64,000 nt of DNA from DATLXU01 sp035575515 (GCA_035575515.1 DATLXU010000062.1:1-64000), one strand, 5' to 3'. Positions 8,833-18,818 are shown, numbered from the stretch's first letter. The notes: generated by a model not told the origin, from the letters alone. Translations and numbers: made by a program.

Positions 8833-11800
8833 TTATTTCTCCCTGAGCTTATCAGCCTGTCTGAGATTATTTGCCGCTCGCCGTCTCTGGCGAGTTCTTT
8901 CAAGCGAAAGGCCGACCTCCAGCGGAGGCAAAACGAGCGAGCCGCCGCGCGGCGCGCCGAACGACTTAACTGCGGAGGCGCTGCCTGCCGCAGCATTCCC
9001 GCTCGATTGCGCCGTGTCGCTCGATTCCGCATCCGATACAGTCACGCGAATCCCGATTATATCGGGGTGGTCCTTTGCTCCCGTGAACTTCTGAATTATG
9101 GTGAAGCTCTGCCCTCTCACGAAATTGCTCTGCCTGATGAGCGACGCTATGTCTGCGCGAAGCTCCTGTCCTGCGGGTCGGCCTTGCTTGTCGAAAAACA
9201 GATACGCAGCCGTGTTGACGTCGAGGTTCGAATCATAGATCGAATACTCGGCGATGAATTCATCCTCGACGCGCGAGAACCTGACGAGCGCGGGCCTTCT
9301 CGGATTATCAGGATCAATCAGCCTCACCTGCGTCTCGACAAAACCGGCCATGTTGATGACGATTGGAGGTCCGCCATTTTGAATGAAGGTCAGCTTGGAC
9401 GTGACCACATCAGGCAGAACTTGATCGGCAGACAGGCCGCGCGTTTCGCTCGTGGCCGCAGGGATTACAGGGTTGAACAGCACGCGGAAATTCTGTCTCT
9501 GGCCCGGCTGAATTGTTACGTCTTCGAGTATATCGAGGTCTTGCAGAGTTCCATTCGCGCTGACTAATTTGACGGAGAAGAACTTTCTGTCGTCAGGGTC
9601 GGAGATCCTGCCGCGATCAACGTCGCTGCCCGTGCGCAGGATTGAATCGAGAGCGACGACGAGCGGAATGCATCCGATGTTTTCGATTGTGAAGTTGCGC
9701 GCTGGCCGCTTCTTCTCTTTCTTGGGTTTCCCGCTCGCGCTCACGGGACCGAATTCGAGCGTCAAAGCGCCGCCTTCCAATCTCACAGTCGCCTGCGGCG
9801 AGCCATTAACCGTCACAGTGAAAGTGCATGTATCGCGAACGCCCGCGACATCAACCGCCGTGCAAGTCACCGGAGTGGTTCCAAGCTGAAATCGCGTGCC
9901 CGACGCAGGCGTGCAGGTGACTGTAGCTCCCGGACAATTATCAATCACAGTCGGAGTCGGGTAGGTCACAACGGGCGAGCACTGACCCGGCTGCGCCTGA
10001 ATGACGATGTTGGCAGGGCAGACGATTCTGATTCTTTCAAAGTCATTGACGGTAACGGTGAACGAGCAACTGGCTTGAACGCCGCTCGTGTCTGTCACGA
10101 CGCAGGTGACGGTCGTCGTGCCGATGGCGAACGTAGAGCCGGACGGCGGCGAGCAGACTGCCGATTCAATCGGGCAGTTGTCGGTTACTACCGGCGGCGG
10201 AAAGTTGACAATCGCTCCGCACGATCCCGGATCATTAAGCTGTGTAATGCTAGCCGGGCACCTGATCGTAGGCGCAGGGTTGGTGACTATGGCCGAAGCG
10301 GTTGATACGTTGTTGACCGTGTTCGGATCAGGAGTAGAAGAGCTGACCACGACCGCCGTATTGCCTATGACGTTGCTGTCTGCCACCAAACAACTGGTCC
10401 TTGCGATGATCGTTATGGTCGCAGTCGTTCCGGGCGGAAGCGAAGCGAACGTAACGGTTCGAGCATTACCCGACCCGCCGCATACGCCGCCCGCCGTCGC
10501 GCTGCACGATTGAAACGTAAGCTCGCCCGAAAGCGCATCGGTCACGGTAACATTCGTCGCTGTGGCCGGGCCTGTGTTTACTACAAGGATTGTCTTGGTA
10601 ACGTTCGAGCCAGCGCGAACAGGGTTGGGCGACATGGTAGTCGTCACGCTCAGGTCCGCTCCCTGACCGCCGCCGCCCTGTGTGACTCCTACCGGGATGC
10701 ACTGCGAAAACTCAGATGTGTCGGTTGTGGCAAGCGTGGAATCAAGTCGTGTAGCAGTCGCGGTAATAACGCTGCCGATAGCGACAGGAGGGAGTCCCGT
10801 CACCGTGAAGCTGCCTCCTATCACATTGCAGCTCGCATCGGTTGCGACATTCCTCGCCCCTATAAGCGTTTGTCCTTCGCCTGATTGTGAGGGGTCGCAG
10901 CTCGCGTTTGAGAAGAACTCTATCCTGAATGATGTGTTGGGCAGACTATTGAGCGTGCCGGTTATCGTTGTGCTGGTGGCGTCAGAGGTTGCTGATGTAA
11001 GCACGGGCGAGTTTTGCAGATTGTTCGCGCCCGCGTCTGCATCGCACGTATCGTTTGCGGTGACTCCGAAACTGTTTTCGACGCCGCCGACGAGGTTGAT
11101 TCCCAAGCCGCCGCCTGAGAAGAAAGGCCCGTTAGACGAAATCGAATTTGAAAGGATTGAATTGCCGGTCCCTGACGCGACGACCACCCCGTTGTTGCCG
11201 TTCGAGGTTATGGTGTTTCCGAATACGAGGTTCCCGCTGCCATTCAAAAGAATCCCGTTGCCGCTGAAGTGATCAATGACCAGCCCCTTGATGACAACGC
11301 CGCCCGCGCTTACGTTCAACCCGTTCGCGGCGACTCCCGCGTTGCTCCCGTTCAATTCAATGATAGGCGTTCCAAGAAAGCCCGGCTGGCTCGTGCCGTC
11401 AATCGTCACGGCTTGCGTGACTGTGGGCAGAGGCGACAGAGGTGAGATGGTGCGCGGGCCTGAGCCTGCGATGTTGAAATTAATTGTATCTGCCCCGACG
11501 GTGTTATTGGCCGCCGTGATGGCTTCGCGCAGGCTTATGACTCCATCAGCGCCGGGGTTCGCAATCAGATTGGCAATGGATGATGTATCACCGTCGGCTG
11601 TATCGGTTGTCGAGTTGACGATGACTATGGCAGAAGTGGCCGTCGGTGATATTTCCTGCCTTATGTCAGGCGGTATGTCTCCGCTGACTGCGCCCGAAGG
11701 ATTCCTTCCGGTCGAAGCGTATTCAAGCAAGGCTTGTCGGCCCGCACGCGCGAAGCCGCCGGTCGGGTCCGCCGATGTCGCCGTTGTAGCTTCGATGAGC

Positions 11801-11901
11801 GGCGAAAGCATCAAGGCAAGAGCCGCAACGAAAAGCGCGCACCGAATCGAGATAGGAGAATTGAGCCAGCTTAATAACCGTTGGCTTATCGGGGATGGCA
11901 T
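8833..11901 (-). CDS. Large secreted multidomain protein (beta-helix, DUF11, two HYR, ASH-like)
   Basis: A 1022-residue exported protein. Domains in order: signal peptide (about 1-40); CSLREA-type start of a right-handed beta-helix (about 92-130) and helix rungs to about 270; a Cys-containing beta-sandwich; a DUF11 repeat (about 415-540, begins ADLSVTTTMSPNPV); two HYR domains (about 545-620 and 625-700, each with conserved DNCP and VTCxxxD motifs); and an ASPM/SPD-2/Hydin-like segment (about 705-860). The tail is low-complexity and ends in a charged stretch. The ATG at 11901 (GGGAGG 11 nt upstream) is preferred to a TTG at 11943. Such proteins are typically surface or matrix proteins. It heads a two-gene operon with the FecR-like protein. 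Confidence 0.8.
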   Translation of the reverse strand: MPSPISQRLLSWLNSPISIRCALFVAALALMLSPLIEATTATSADPTGGFARAGRQALLEYASTGRNPSGAVSGDIPPDIRQEISPTATSAIVIVNSTTDTADGDTSSIANLIANPGADGVISLREAITAANNTVGADTINFNIAGSGPRTISPLSPLPTVTQAVTIDGTSQPGFLGTPIIELNGSNAGVAANGLNVSAGGVVIKGLVIDHFSGNGILLNGSGNLVFGNTITSNGNNGVVVASGTGNSILSNSISSNGPFFSGGGLGINLVGGVENSFGVTANDTCDADAGANNLQNSPVLTSATSDATSTTITGTLNSLPNTSFRIEFFSNASCDPSQSGEGQTLIGARNVATDASCNVIGGSFTVTGLPPVAIGSVITATATRLDSTLATTDTSEFSQCIPVGVTQGGGGQGADLSVTTTMSPNPVRAGSNVTKTILVVNTGPATATNVTVTDALSGELTFQSCSATAGGVCGGSGNARTVTFASLPPGTTATITIIARTSCLVADSNVIGNTAVVVSSSTPDPNTVNNVSTASAIVTNPAPTIRCPASITQLNDPGSCGAIVNFPPPVVTDNCPIESAVCSPPSGSTFAIGTTTVTCVVTDTSGVQASCSFTVTVNDFERIRIVCPANIVIQAQPGQCSPVVTYPTPTVIDNCPGATVTCTPASGTRFQLGTTPVTCTAVDVAGVRDTCTFTVTVNGSPQATVRLEGGALTLEFGPVSASGKPKKEKKRPARNFTIENIGCIPLVVALDSILRTGSDVDRGRISDPDDRKFFSVKLVSANGTLQDLDILEDVTIQPGQRQNFRVLFNPVIPAATSETRGLSADQVLPDVVTSKLTFIQNGGPPIVINMAGFVETQVRLIDPDNPRRPALVRFSRVEDEFIAEYSIYDSNLDVNTAAYLFFDKQGRPAGQELRADIASLIRQSNFVRGQSFTIIQKFTGAKDHPDIIGIRVTVSDAESSDTAQSSGNAAAGSASAVKSFGAPRGGSLVLPPLEVGLSLERTRQRRRAANNLRQADKLREK

Positions 11902-12205
11902 AATTGAAGTTTCCTCCCGCTTTTGCCGCAAGGTTGGCGGCAACTAAATTGTCGTCTGCCTGTTGCTGTACAACGGGGCTTATTGATTATGAAAGCAAGT
12001 TAGCGCCTGTATCTCATCGCTCCTTCAGAGCTTGCGGTATGTCAATATACAAAGAAATTCGCCAATGACAAAACCATTTGTTCCGGGCCTACGTGCTCAA
12101 CTGCGCAATTGTATCGCGGTTTGAAAATACGTCAAGCTCTATTCGCAAATCACGCAGGCCGGTCTACATCCTGCCGGTTTGCAGGCTTTGAGTCGAAGCA
12201 TTATT

Positions 12206-13453
12206 TTATTTCTGTATCCAGAGCGATTTAGTGTCGGCTTTACCGTCAGCGTCATCGCTAAACGACACCCAGATGATATGCCCGCCGATGGAATAATCTG
12301 TTCTGCTGCCGAGCGCGCCGTCGCCCGCGCCGTACAAGACCGAAACGCCGCCGCCGAAATCGTAGCAGCCATTGGCGACCACAATGTCAATCAGCCCGTC
12401 GCCGTCAACATCGCCCGCTATCGCCGCCTGAGTTGCGCTCCCCGTCGAATAATGCTCCTGCACGCAGAAGCTCCCGTCGCGTCTTCCAAGCAGCACCGAG
12501 ACCGAGCCGATGAAAGTCGGATATACGCCCGCGTTAGCGACAATCAAATCCCTTATGCCGTCTCGGTTGATATCCGCTTCGGTGACCGAGCACGGGCCGC
12601 AGCCCGTCGTGTAAACAGCATTCGAGCCAGCATTTTTGATGAGGCTGCTCGGATGAACCGAAACGGAATTGCCGTCGCGGCTCATCTCTACAAAGTCACA
12701 CCTGCCATCGCCGTCAAGGTCAGGAATTGCGGCAAGCCCTGACCTGCCCTTCAAGTATTGATAAGCTGCGCCGAAGCTGCCATCGCCTTTGCCGGGCAGG
12801 ACCGACGCTGAATGATCGAACAGCGAAGTGACGATGATGTCTGCCTTGCCATCACGGTTGAAGTCGTTTATCACAACAGAGCGCGGCAGCCGCCCTGCCT
12901 CATAATCAACGCTCGACTTGAAGCTGCCGTCGCCGTTGGCTAACAGAACCGAGACCGTGTTGCCGTAACGATTTGCCGCCACAAGGTCGGGTCTTTTATC
13001 GCCGTTGAGGTCGCCTGCGGCAATCGCGCACGGAAGATTCCCGGTCGCGTAGTCGTTCTTCTTATCGAATGCGCCGTCGCCCGCGCCCGTCAGAACCGAG
13101 ATCGTGTTGCTGCCGGAATTGGCCACCGCCAAGTCGAGCTTGCCGTCTTCGTTAAAGTCGCTTAAGACGAGCGCTGCGGGGAAGCTGCCCACCCAGTAAC
13201 TGCTCATAAAGCTGAAAGAGCCGTTGCCGTTATTGAGCAGGACGGTGACGCTTTCGTTATAGCGATTGGCCACGACGATTTCCGGGCGGAAGTCGCCGTT
13301 AAGATCGCCGAGAGCGATTGCCTGCGGCCCGCCTTCTATTTCAAATGGCTGAATATCATTTTTCACAGGCGGATTGATGCTGACAACAGATTGTGCGGGC
13401 GACGTGGCGCTCAACAGCGCGAGGGCAATCAGTGATGTGAGCATCGAGCGCAT
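12206..13453 (-). CDS. Secreted FG-GAP/VCBS repeat protein (integrin-like propeller)
   Basis: A 415-residue protein with a signal peptide (1-20) followed by seven repeats of about 50 residues, each carrying a calcium-loop motif such as DLNGDFRPEIVVAN, DFNEDGKLDLAVAN or DVDGDGLIDIVVAN. This pattern is the FG-GAP/VCBS family, which folds as a seven-bladed beta-propeller resembling integrin alpha chains. No sorting domain or partner gene is visible. The ribosome binding site is weak; ATGs at 13453 and 13444 are both possible. It is a stand-alone gene, divergent from the small membrane protein gene. A role in adhesion or matrix binding is inferred from the fold only. Confidence 0.85.
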   Translation of the reverse strand: MRSMLTSLIALALLSATSPAQSVVSINPPVKNDIQPFEIEGGPQAIALGDLNGDFRPEIVVANRYNESVTVLLNNGNGSFSFMSSYWVGSFPAALVLSDFNEDGKLDLAVANSGSNTISVLTGAGDGAFDKKNDYATGNLPCAIAAGDLNGDKRPDLVAANRYGNTVSVLLANGDGSFKSSVDYEAGRLPRSVVINDFNRDGKADIIVTSLFDHSASVLPGKGDGSFGAAYQYLKGRSGLAAIPDLDGDGRCDFVEMSRDGNSVSVHPSSLIKNAGSNAVYTTGCGPCSVTEADINRDGIRDLIVANAGVYPTFIGSVSVLLGRRDGSFCVQEHYSTGSATQAAIAGDVDGDGLIDIVVANGCYDFGGGVSVLYGAGDGALGSRTDYSIGGHIIWVSFSDDADGKADTKSLWIQK

Positions 13454-13633
13454 GACTTTGAAAAGAAGGCACAGCTATTAAGAATCAACCAATGAGCAGC
13501 GGCATAGTAGCACAAATCGTCTGATTGTTATCCGAAAAATAATCGGCGCAGACGCGGCGAGCGAGTCTGTAGCAGATTGGTTTGGTCGCGTTGACTTATT
13601 AGGGTGCGGTTGCCGGATAGCAAAAATAGGGTA

Positions 13634-13662
13634 TTGACATTCCGAGTCAGTCGCAGTATTTT
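13634..13662 (+). promoter_or_regulatory. Sigma-70-type promoter
   Basis: TTGACA (13634-13639), a 17-bp spacer and TATTTT (13657-13662) lie 69 bp before the small membrane protein start. This is probably the promoter of the envelope cassette. Confidence 0.6.
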
Positions 13663-13730
13663 GTGGGCCACTTGGCCTATAGTAGTTCCTACAATGGGCA
13701 GGTAAATCGAAGCGACAGGAGAAACCCGTC

Positions 13731-13976
13731 ATGCGCCCCAAGAATTTGCTTTTCATATTTATACTGGTGCTGCTTCTGGCAGAGGTCAGAGCTTATGCTT
13801 ACACCGATCCGGGATCGGGGGCGTTGATCTGGCAGATGCTGCTTGCCGCTTCATTCGGAGTGATGTTTTATCTTCGTAAAATCATCGGCTGGGTCCGTCG
13901 CCTGACCAGCAGCAAAGTTGTGCCTTCGTCGCCTGAGCCTCTTCCTGCGGATACCGAAAAGGAAGCCAATCTGTAG
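13731..13976 (+). CDS. Small membrane protein (YTDPGSG family)
   Basis: An 81-residue protein with a signal-like first hydrophobic segment (about 5-22), then the motif AYTDPGSGALIWQ, a second membrane helix (about 36-50) with a basic end (LRKIIGWVRR), and a charged tail. AGGAG lies 8 nt before the ATG. Short proteins with this YTDPGSG motif recur next to sulfatase/alkaline-phosphatase-fold hydrolases and glycan genes, which matches the context here. Function is unknown. It is the first gene after a strong promoter and precedes the methyltransferase by 102 bp. Confidence 0.8.
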   Translation: MRPKNLLFIFILVLLLAEVRAYAYTDPGSGALIWQMLLAASFGVMFYLRKIIGWVRRLTSSKVVPSSPEPLPADTEKEANL

Positions 13977-14078
13977 AAGTATAAGGCTTATAGTTATAAA
14001 TCCTGTCATCGCTGATATAAGCCTTTGAACTCTCAGCAGTACCGATAGCTCCAAGGCCTGTCTTTTCAACGCTGGGAT

Positions 14079-15536
14079 ATGAAAGCCTCGAAGCCCGCAA
14101 CCGATATTAGCGTCTCTTTCCGCGACCCGTCAGGGCGATTGCTCCGCGCGAGCGGGCGCATCCTTCGCCTCATTAATCGTGACGGCGTTGCAGACCTTGA
14201 GGCGTTCCTGAATTCTTCGACGTTCCAGAGACTGCTTGAAACCAAACGACTGGTTCGCACTACGATGCTTGATTCAGCCGCCGTTGATAACCTCATACGC
14301 GACTGTGAAGCTGCCGAGTTGTTCGAGCTTGATGACGGCTGGATAATCGCAGAGCACGAGCAGATTCCGTTTCAGAGCTTCCCTTATGAATGGCCGCCGG
14401 AGATGCTGCACGAAGCCGCGCGATTGACGCTCGATCTGGCCGAAAGCCTCGTGGCCGAATCTCTCGGTCTGAAGGACGCGACCCCCTACAACATTCTCTT
14501 TCGCGGTCCCGACCCTGTTTTCGTAGATGTGCTGTCGTTTGAGCGGCGCAATCCGAACGATCCCATCTGGCTTCCGCAAGCTCAATTTGAGCGCACGTTC
14601 TTGCTGCCGCTCCTGGTGAACAAACAGTTCCGCGTTGAGTTGAGCCAGTTGTTAAGCTCGCGCCGCGACGGGCTGGAGCCGGAAGACGTGTATCGTCTAT
14701 GTGGGCCGCTTAGAAAACTGTCGCCGCCGTTTCTGTCGCTTGCGTCTATCCCGACGTGGCTCGGCGCGAGGCACGATAAAGACGACACGACGATTTATCA
14801 TAGCAAGACGTTGAGCAACCCTGAGAAGGCGCGCTTCATTCTCGAATCTTCGTTGAAGCGATTGCGCCGCAAGCTCGACCGTTTGCGCCCGCGCGCAGAT
14901 GAAAAGTCTCGATGGTCGGACTACATGGCTTCGGACAACAACTACACGGAGCAGCATTTTCGGGCGAAGCAGGATTTCATCGAGAAGGCCCTGTTGGAGT
15001 TTCGGCCCGCGAGCCTGTTGGACATCGGGTGCAACACGGGCCACTTCAGCGCGATTGCCGCAAGGAGCGGCGCGCGCGTGGTTGCGATTGACAGCGATGA
15101 GGTAGTCGTCGGCGAGACGTGGCGCAGGGCGCGCGCTGAGCATCTCGACGTATTGCCGCTTGTAGTAAATCTGGCGCGGCCAAGCCCTGCGATGGGATGG
15201 CGCAACCGCGAGTGCGCGTCATTTCTTGATCGCGCACGCGGAGCATTCGACGCGGTGATGATGCTTGCGGTCATACATCACATGCTTGTGAGCGAGCGCA
15301 TACCTCTGGAAGAGATCATCGAGCTTGCCGCCGAGTTGACCAACGACATTTTGATGATTGAGTTCATCGCGCCTGAAGATTCGATGTTTCGACGTCTTGC
15401 GCGCGGGCGTGAGCATTTGCACGAAGGGCTGACGCCGCAGCTTTTTGAAGCGGTCTGCAAGCGAAGATTCGAGCTAATTCGCTCTCAGCATTTAGACGAA
15501 ACAAGCCGCTGGTTTTACCTGTTGAGGAAGAGATGA
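14079..15536 (+). CDS. Class I SAM-dependent methyltransferase, NoeA-like
   Basis: A 485-residue cytoplasmic protein. The C-terminal part (about 280-485) is a Rossmann methyltransferase: motif I is LLDIGCNTGHFS near residues 313-324, with the acidic VVAIDSD that follows. The N-terminal 250 residues carry a kinase-like stretch (DATPYNILF then FVDVLSFE) seen in NoeA-type nodulation methyltransferases. The ribosome binding site is weak. The stop codon overlaps the start of the sulfatase-like gene (ATGA), a strong sign of coupled expression. The likely role is methylation of a glycan or lipid-linked sugar, inferred from relatives and neighbours. Confidence 0.85.
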   Translation: MKASKPATDISVSFRDPSGRLLRASGRILRLINRDGVADLEAFLNSSTFQRLLETKRLVRTTMLDSAAVDNLIRDCEAAELFELDDGWIIAEHEQIPFQSFPYEWPPEMLHEAARLTLDLAESLVAESLGLKDATPYNILFRGPDPVFVDVLSFERRNPNDPIWLPQAQFERTFLLPLLVNKQFRVELSQLLSSRRDGLEPEDVYRLCGPLRKLSPPFLSLASIPTWLGARHDKDDTTIYHSKTLSNPEKARFILESSLKRLRRKLDRLRPRADEKSRWSDYMASDNNYTEQHFRAKQDFIEKALLEFRPASLLDIGCNTGHFSAIAARSGARVVAIDSDEVVVGETWRRARAEHLDVLPLVVNLARPSPAMGWRNRECASFLDRARGAFDAVMMLAVIHHMLVSERIPLEEIIELAAELTNDILMIEFIAPEDSMFRRLARGREHLHEGLTPQLFEAVCKRRFELIRSQHLDETSRWFYLLRKR

Positions 15537-17080
15537 AGAAATCACAGATGATAAAGGATGCGGTCGGAGCTTTATCGCTGGCGAATCTGTGTTTCATTCT
15601 TGGATGGTCTGCGCTGCTCGATACAACTTTAAACATTCCCGGCTATAATCAGTACCTCTCAATAATCATCAGCGTTCTGTCACTGGCGCTGCTCCTATGG
15701 ATTGCAATAACTCTGGCGCGGCGGTCTAAAAGCCCGCTCCCTTTGCGCATCGCAGAATTGGTTTTCCCACTTTCTTTGCTCGTGCCTTTTAATTGTGCAT
15801 TACAGATATTTTGGCCAGAGGGAAAAGTCATTATCGAGATTGCCTTTGTTGCGCTGGCCATATTAATAATATCCATATCGGATATAAAGCCCTGGGATCG
15901 AAAGCTTGTGCGTTTTGCTGCAACAGCAACTTTGATATTGTCCCCATTCGTTTTGCTCACCATAGGACAGGCAGCAGCGGCATTAACCAAATTCTCTGAG
16001 AGGCCGCTCGCGCAGCCTGTTGCAAGAGAAAAAGCGGGACCGCGTGTACTGTGGATGGTATTTGACGAGATGGATTATCAGATAGCCTTTTCAATCCGGC
16101 CTGCCTCGTTAGAATTGCCGGAGTTTGATCGTTTTCGCAATGAAGCAATTATTGCAACACACGCTTACCCACCAGCAGACAGCACAGGTCTTTCAATGCC
16201 TGCCCTCATAACTGGCAGGAGAGTTGTTAAAACAGACCCGATAAGCCCATCAGAAATAACTATCACCTTCGATGATGCTAACGAGCCGGTAAGCTTGAGC
16301 CAATATCCAACTCTGTTTTCGAAAGCGCGTGAAGCGAATTTAAATACCGCAGTGATTGGCTGGTACATTCCTTATGGCAGAGTTATAGGGAAAGACCTGA
16401 ATTATTGCGTGTGGCAAGATGTTGACTCGACATTGCGTGATGACTTACTCAGGAACTTTGAAGACCTGGTTAATTCAATCCCGCTTGGGACGTTGCTCTC
16501 GCAAAAGTTCGGAATAAAGCCACGAATAGAGCGACAACAGCACCTGCGCTCGTTTCTTACTGTACAAAAAGAAGCAAATAGAGTGGCCGCTGATCCGAAT
16601 TATGAAATGATTCTCGTCCACTGGCCTATGCCCCATCCGCCTTATGTCTATAACCGGCGCACGGAAGATTTTGATTTGAGCGGGGCAGGTAGCTATCTCG
16701 ATAACCTGCGGCTGGCTGATCGCGCTCTGGGTGAACTGCGCCAGAGTATGGAAGATGCCGGGATCTGGGACGATACGATTGTTCTGGTAACTTCCGACCA
16801 TTGGTGGAAGACTGATTATTGGCAGCAAACCTATATGTGGGCCAAAGCTGATGATGAATTCTTGCTGAGAGAAACGGATCATCGCGTTCCATTCCTATTG
16901 AAGTTGGCAGGCCAGAAACAAAGCGTCTATTACGAGCAAGAGTTTGATACGATACTTACTCAGAACTTGCTGCTTGAGTTATTGAAAGGCGATATGGTTA
17001 CGCCTGACAGCGTAGCAGTATGGCTAGACCGGCATCGTTCAACCGTAGAAATTACTTACCGGTCTGACAAGCACGATTAG
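15533..17080 (+). CDS. Sulfatase-like membrane hydrolase (alkaline-phosphatase fold)
   Basis: A 515-residue protein with about five membrane helices in the first 160 residues, then an extracytoplasmic alkaline-phosphatase-superfamily domain. VLWMVFDEMDYQ (about 174-185) corresponds to the first metal-binding strand, STGLSMPALITG to the nucleophile region, and TSDHWW (about 423) to a C-terminal metal-binding His. The usual sulfatase C/S-x-P-x-R sequence is not obvious, so activity may be phosphotransfer or hydrolysis rather than sulfate-ester cleavage. It overlaps the methyltransferase by 4 bp and precedes the glycosyltransferase by 20 bp. It may modify an envelope glycan, like phosphoethanolamine or phosphoglycerol transferases. 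Confidence 0.8.
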   Translation: MKKSQMIKDAVGALSLANLCFILGWSALLDTTLNIPGYNQYLSIIISVLSLALLLWIAITLARRSKSPLPLRIAELVFPLSLLVPFNCALQIFWPEGKVIIEIAFVALAILIISISDIKPWDRKLVRFAATATLILSPFVLLTIGQAAAALTKFSERPLAQPVAREKAGPRVLWMVFDEMDYQIAFSIRPASLELPEFDRFRNEAIIATHAYPPADSTGLSMPALITGRRVVKTDPISPSEITITFDDANEPVSLSQYPTLFSKAREANLNTAVIGWYIPYGRVIGKDLNYCVWQDVDSTLRDDLLRNFEDLVNSIPLGTLLSQKFGIKPRIERQQHLRSFLTVQKEANRVAADPNYEMILVHWPMPHPPYVYNRRTEDFDLSGAGSYLDNLRLADRALGELRQSMEDAGIWDDTIVLVTSDHWWKTDYWQQTYMWAKADDEFLLRETDHRVPFLLKLAGQKQSVYYEQEFDTILTQNLLLELLKGDMVTPDSVAVWLDRHRSTVEITYRSDKHD

Positions 17081-17100
17081 TCAACTCATTGAAGGAGCAA

Positions 17101-18804
17101 ATGGAAGAATCGCGTATTACAGACCGGCCCCTGGCAGTAACTAATTCTCAGAAGCTAACAAGTACAGCGCTCATCTTTCTTTTGATTGCTGCCGCCGCCT
17201 TTTACATCTCTGCTATCACACCTGATAGTTTCGGCTTCTATCATGACGATAGCATTTATGTCGCTACGGCAAAATCGCTGGCGACGGGGCAAGGCTATCG
17301 CATTATCAGCCTGCCCGGCGAGCCGACCCAGACCAAATCGCCGCCGCTCCATCCTTTCCTGCTTTCCTTGATCTGGCGCGTGAACCCGAACTTCCCCGCA
17401 AACCTATGGGCAATGATGCTGCTGTCTGCTTTGGCCGCAGCTATCTCTTTGGCTTTGATCTGGCGCTACCTGACTGCGCAGGCTTATGCATCAAGATTGC
17501 AGGCTCTGCTTATTGTCGCGCTGACGGCACTGAACTGGCGGACGGTGATCTTATCTTCGGGGATATATTCCGAGATGTTTTATCTGGCCGTGTCGGTTGC
17601 GGGCCTTCATTTAGCCGAAGAGTACGAAAAGAAGCAAACCAGATGGGCGACAGGCACGGCGCTAGGTGTAATTCTGGGGCTGGCGTTTCTGGCCCGAACT
17701 TCTGGAATCACCCTGCTGGTTGCTGTTGCTTTTTATTACCTTCTCCGCAGGCAATTTAAAAGAGCCTTAATGCCGCTGGCGACAGGAGCCTCGATTGCGC
17801 TCGCATGGATCGGATGGGGATACTTCAACCGTCCCACAGGCGGCGGGGTCAACGCTTCCTATTACGAAAGCTACATCAAAAGCTACAGCGAGATCATTCG
17901 CGATGCGCAGGCGCAAACCGGCCAATCCGGGTTCACGATTCTTCTGAGCATAATCGGCAAGAATCTCCTCACGCTGTTAATCGCTTCGGTTCCGTTGATA
18001 TGCCTGGGGCTGCCTTTCGATTTCGCGCCACGCTTCGGCGAGAATCTTTTCACGGTTATTCTTATAGCCTTGGGCGTAACTCTTTTTCTCATCTTAGCCG
18101 GGCTGCTGCGGCATATCAAAGCGGGCTTCCGGCTGCTGCACATATATGTGATTTTGTACTTTTGCCTGCATCTGATCTGGCCCTATTCCGGGCAGGATCG
18201 CTTCTTGATGCCTCTGCTGCCGTTCCTGCTTTTGTTTTTGGTGACTGAGCTTGAACGGGTGGCGCAATTAATCCGAAAAGGATTTAAATCGAGCGGGCTG
18301 AGTTATAAAGCGGCTGCGCTGCTGATGACCGCGCCTTTGATCGCGCTGATAAGCTTCGCTGCGTATAACTACGGCTCTGGCCTTTATGCGTCATTAATTC
18401 CCTTCAAAGCGAAATATGCTGCGCGCGCTGCGGAAGATACGGAAGCGATTCAATGGATAAAGGAACACACCGATCCTTCCGACGTTCTGGTCTGCTATCG
18501 TGATCCGATGTACTACCTTTACACCGGGCGCAAAGCCACTCGGTCTTCACCCCTGATAGAGGGAGGCAATATGGTGGCCAGCCAGCGCAGTCTGGAAGAG
18601 CGGGCCGAAGTCATTTTTCGCATCATACAAGAAAACGGTGCACGTTACCTCGTCCTCACTTCCAGCGACTTGGAATTGGAATCTCAAGCTGACGCGTATC
18701 AGAAGACTTACAACATGCTCTTAGATCGCAACTCGCAGGTTTTCGTTCCGGTCTTCAAATCCACAGATGGGCGTTGTGTCATATACCGAGTCCATGACAG
18801 TTGA
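17101..18804 (+). CDS. Polytopic glycosyltransferase (GT39/ArnT-like)
   Basis: A 567-residue integral membrane protein with about 11-12 predicted helices. After the first helix it carries the acidic periplasmic loop FYHDDSIYVATAKSLATG, the Asp-Asp pair typical of the PMT/ArnT superfamily that binds metal and polyprenyl-phosphate sugar. A C-terminal soluble domain (about 460-567) follows. The ATG at 17101 is used; the GGAG box ends 3 nt upstream, which is close, and a TTG at 17089 has no box. Last gene of the cassette that starts at 13731. It would transfer a sugar from a lipid carrier to an envelope acceptor; donor and acceptor are unknown. Confidence 0.8.
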   Translation: MEESRITDRPLAVTNSQKLTSTALIFLLIAAAAFYISAITPDSFGFYHDDSIYVATAKSLATGQGYRIISLPGEPTQTKSPPLHPFLLSLIWRVNPNFPANLWAMMLLSALAAAISLALIWRYLTAQAYASRLQALLIVALTALNWRTVILSSGIYSEMFYLAVSVAGLHLAEEYEKKQTRWATGTALGVILGLAFLARTSGITLLVAVAFYYLLRRQFKRALMPLATGASIALAWIGWGYFNRPTGGGVNASYYESYIKSYSEIIRDAQAQTGQSGFTILLSIIGKNLLTLLIASVPLICLGLPFDFAPRFGENLFTVILIALGVTLFLILAGLLRHIKAGFRLLHIYVILYFCLHLIWPYSGQDRFLMPLLPFLLLFLVTELERVAQLIRKGFKSSGLSYKAAALLMTAPLIALISFAAYNYGSGLYASLIPFKAKYAARAAEDTEAIQWIKEHTDPSDVLVCYRDPMYYLYTGRKATRSSPLIEGGNMVASQRSLEERAEVIFRIIQENGARYLVLTSSDLELESQADAYQKTYNMLLDRNSQVFVPVFKSTDGRCVIYRVHDS

Positions 18805-18818
18805 GCGCGGCGGCATCT

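Noticed and set aside
13478..13756. A minus-strand frame upstream of the FG-GAP gene
   Set aside because: It covers the promoter and start of the YTDPGSG gene and has no ribosome binding site.
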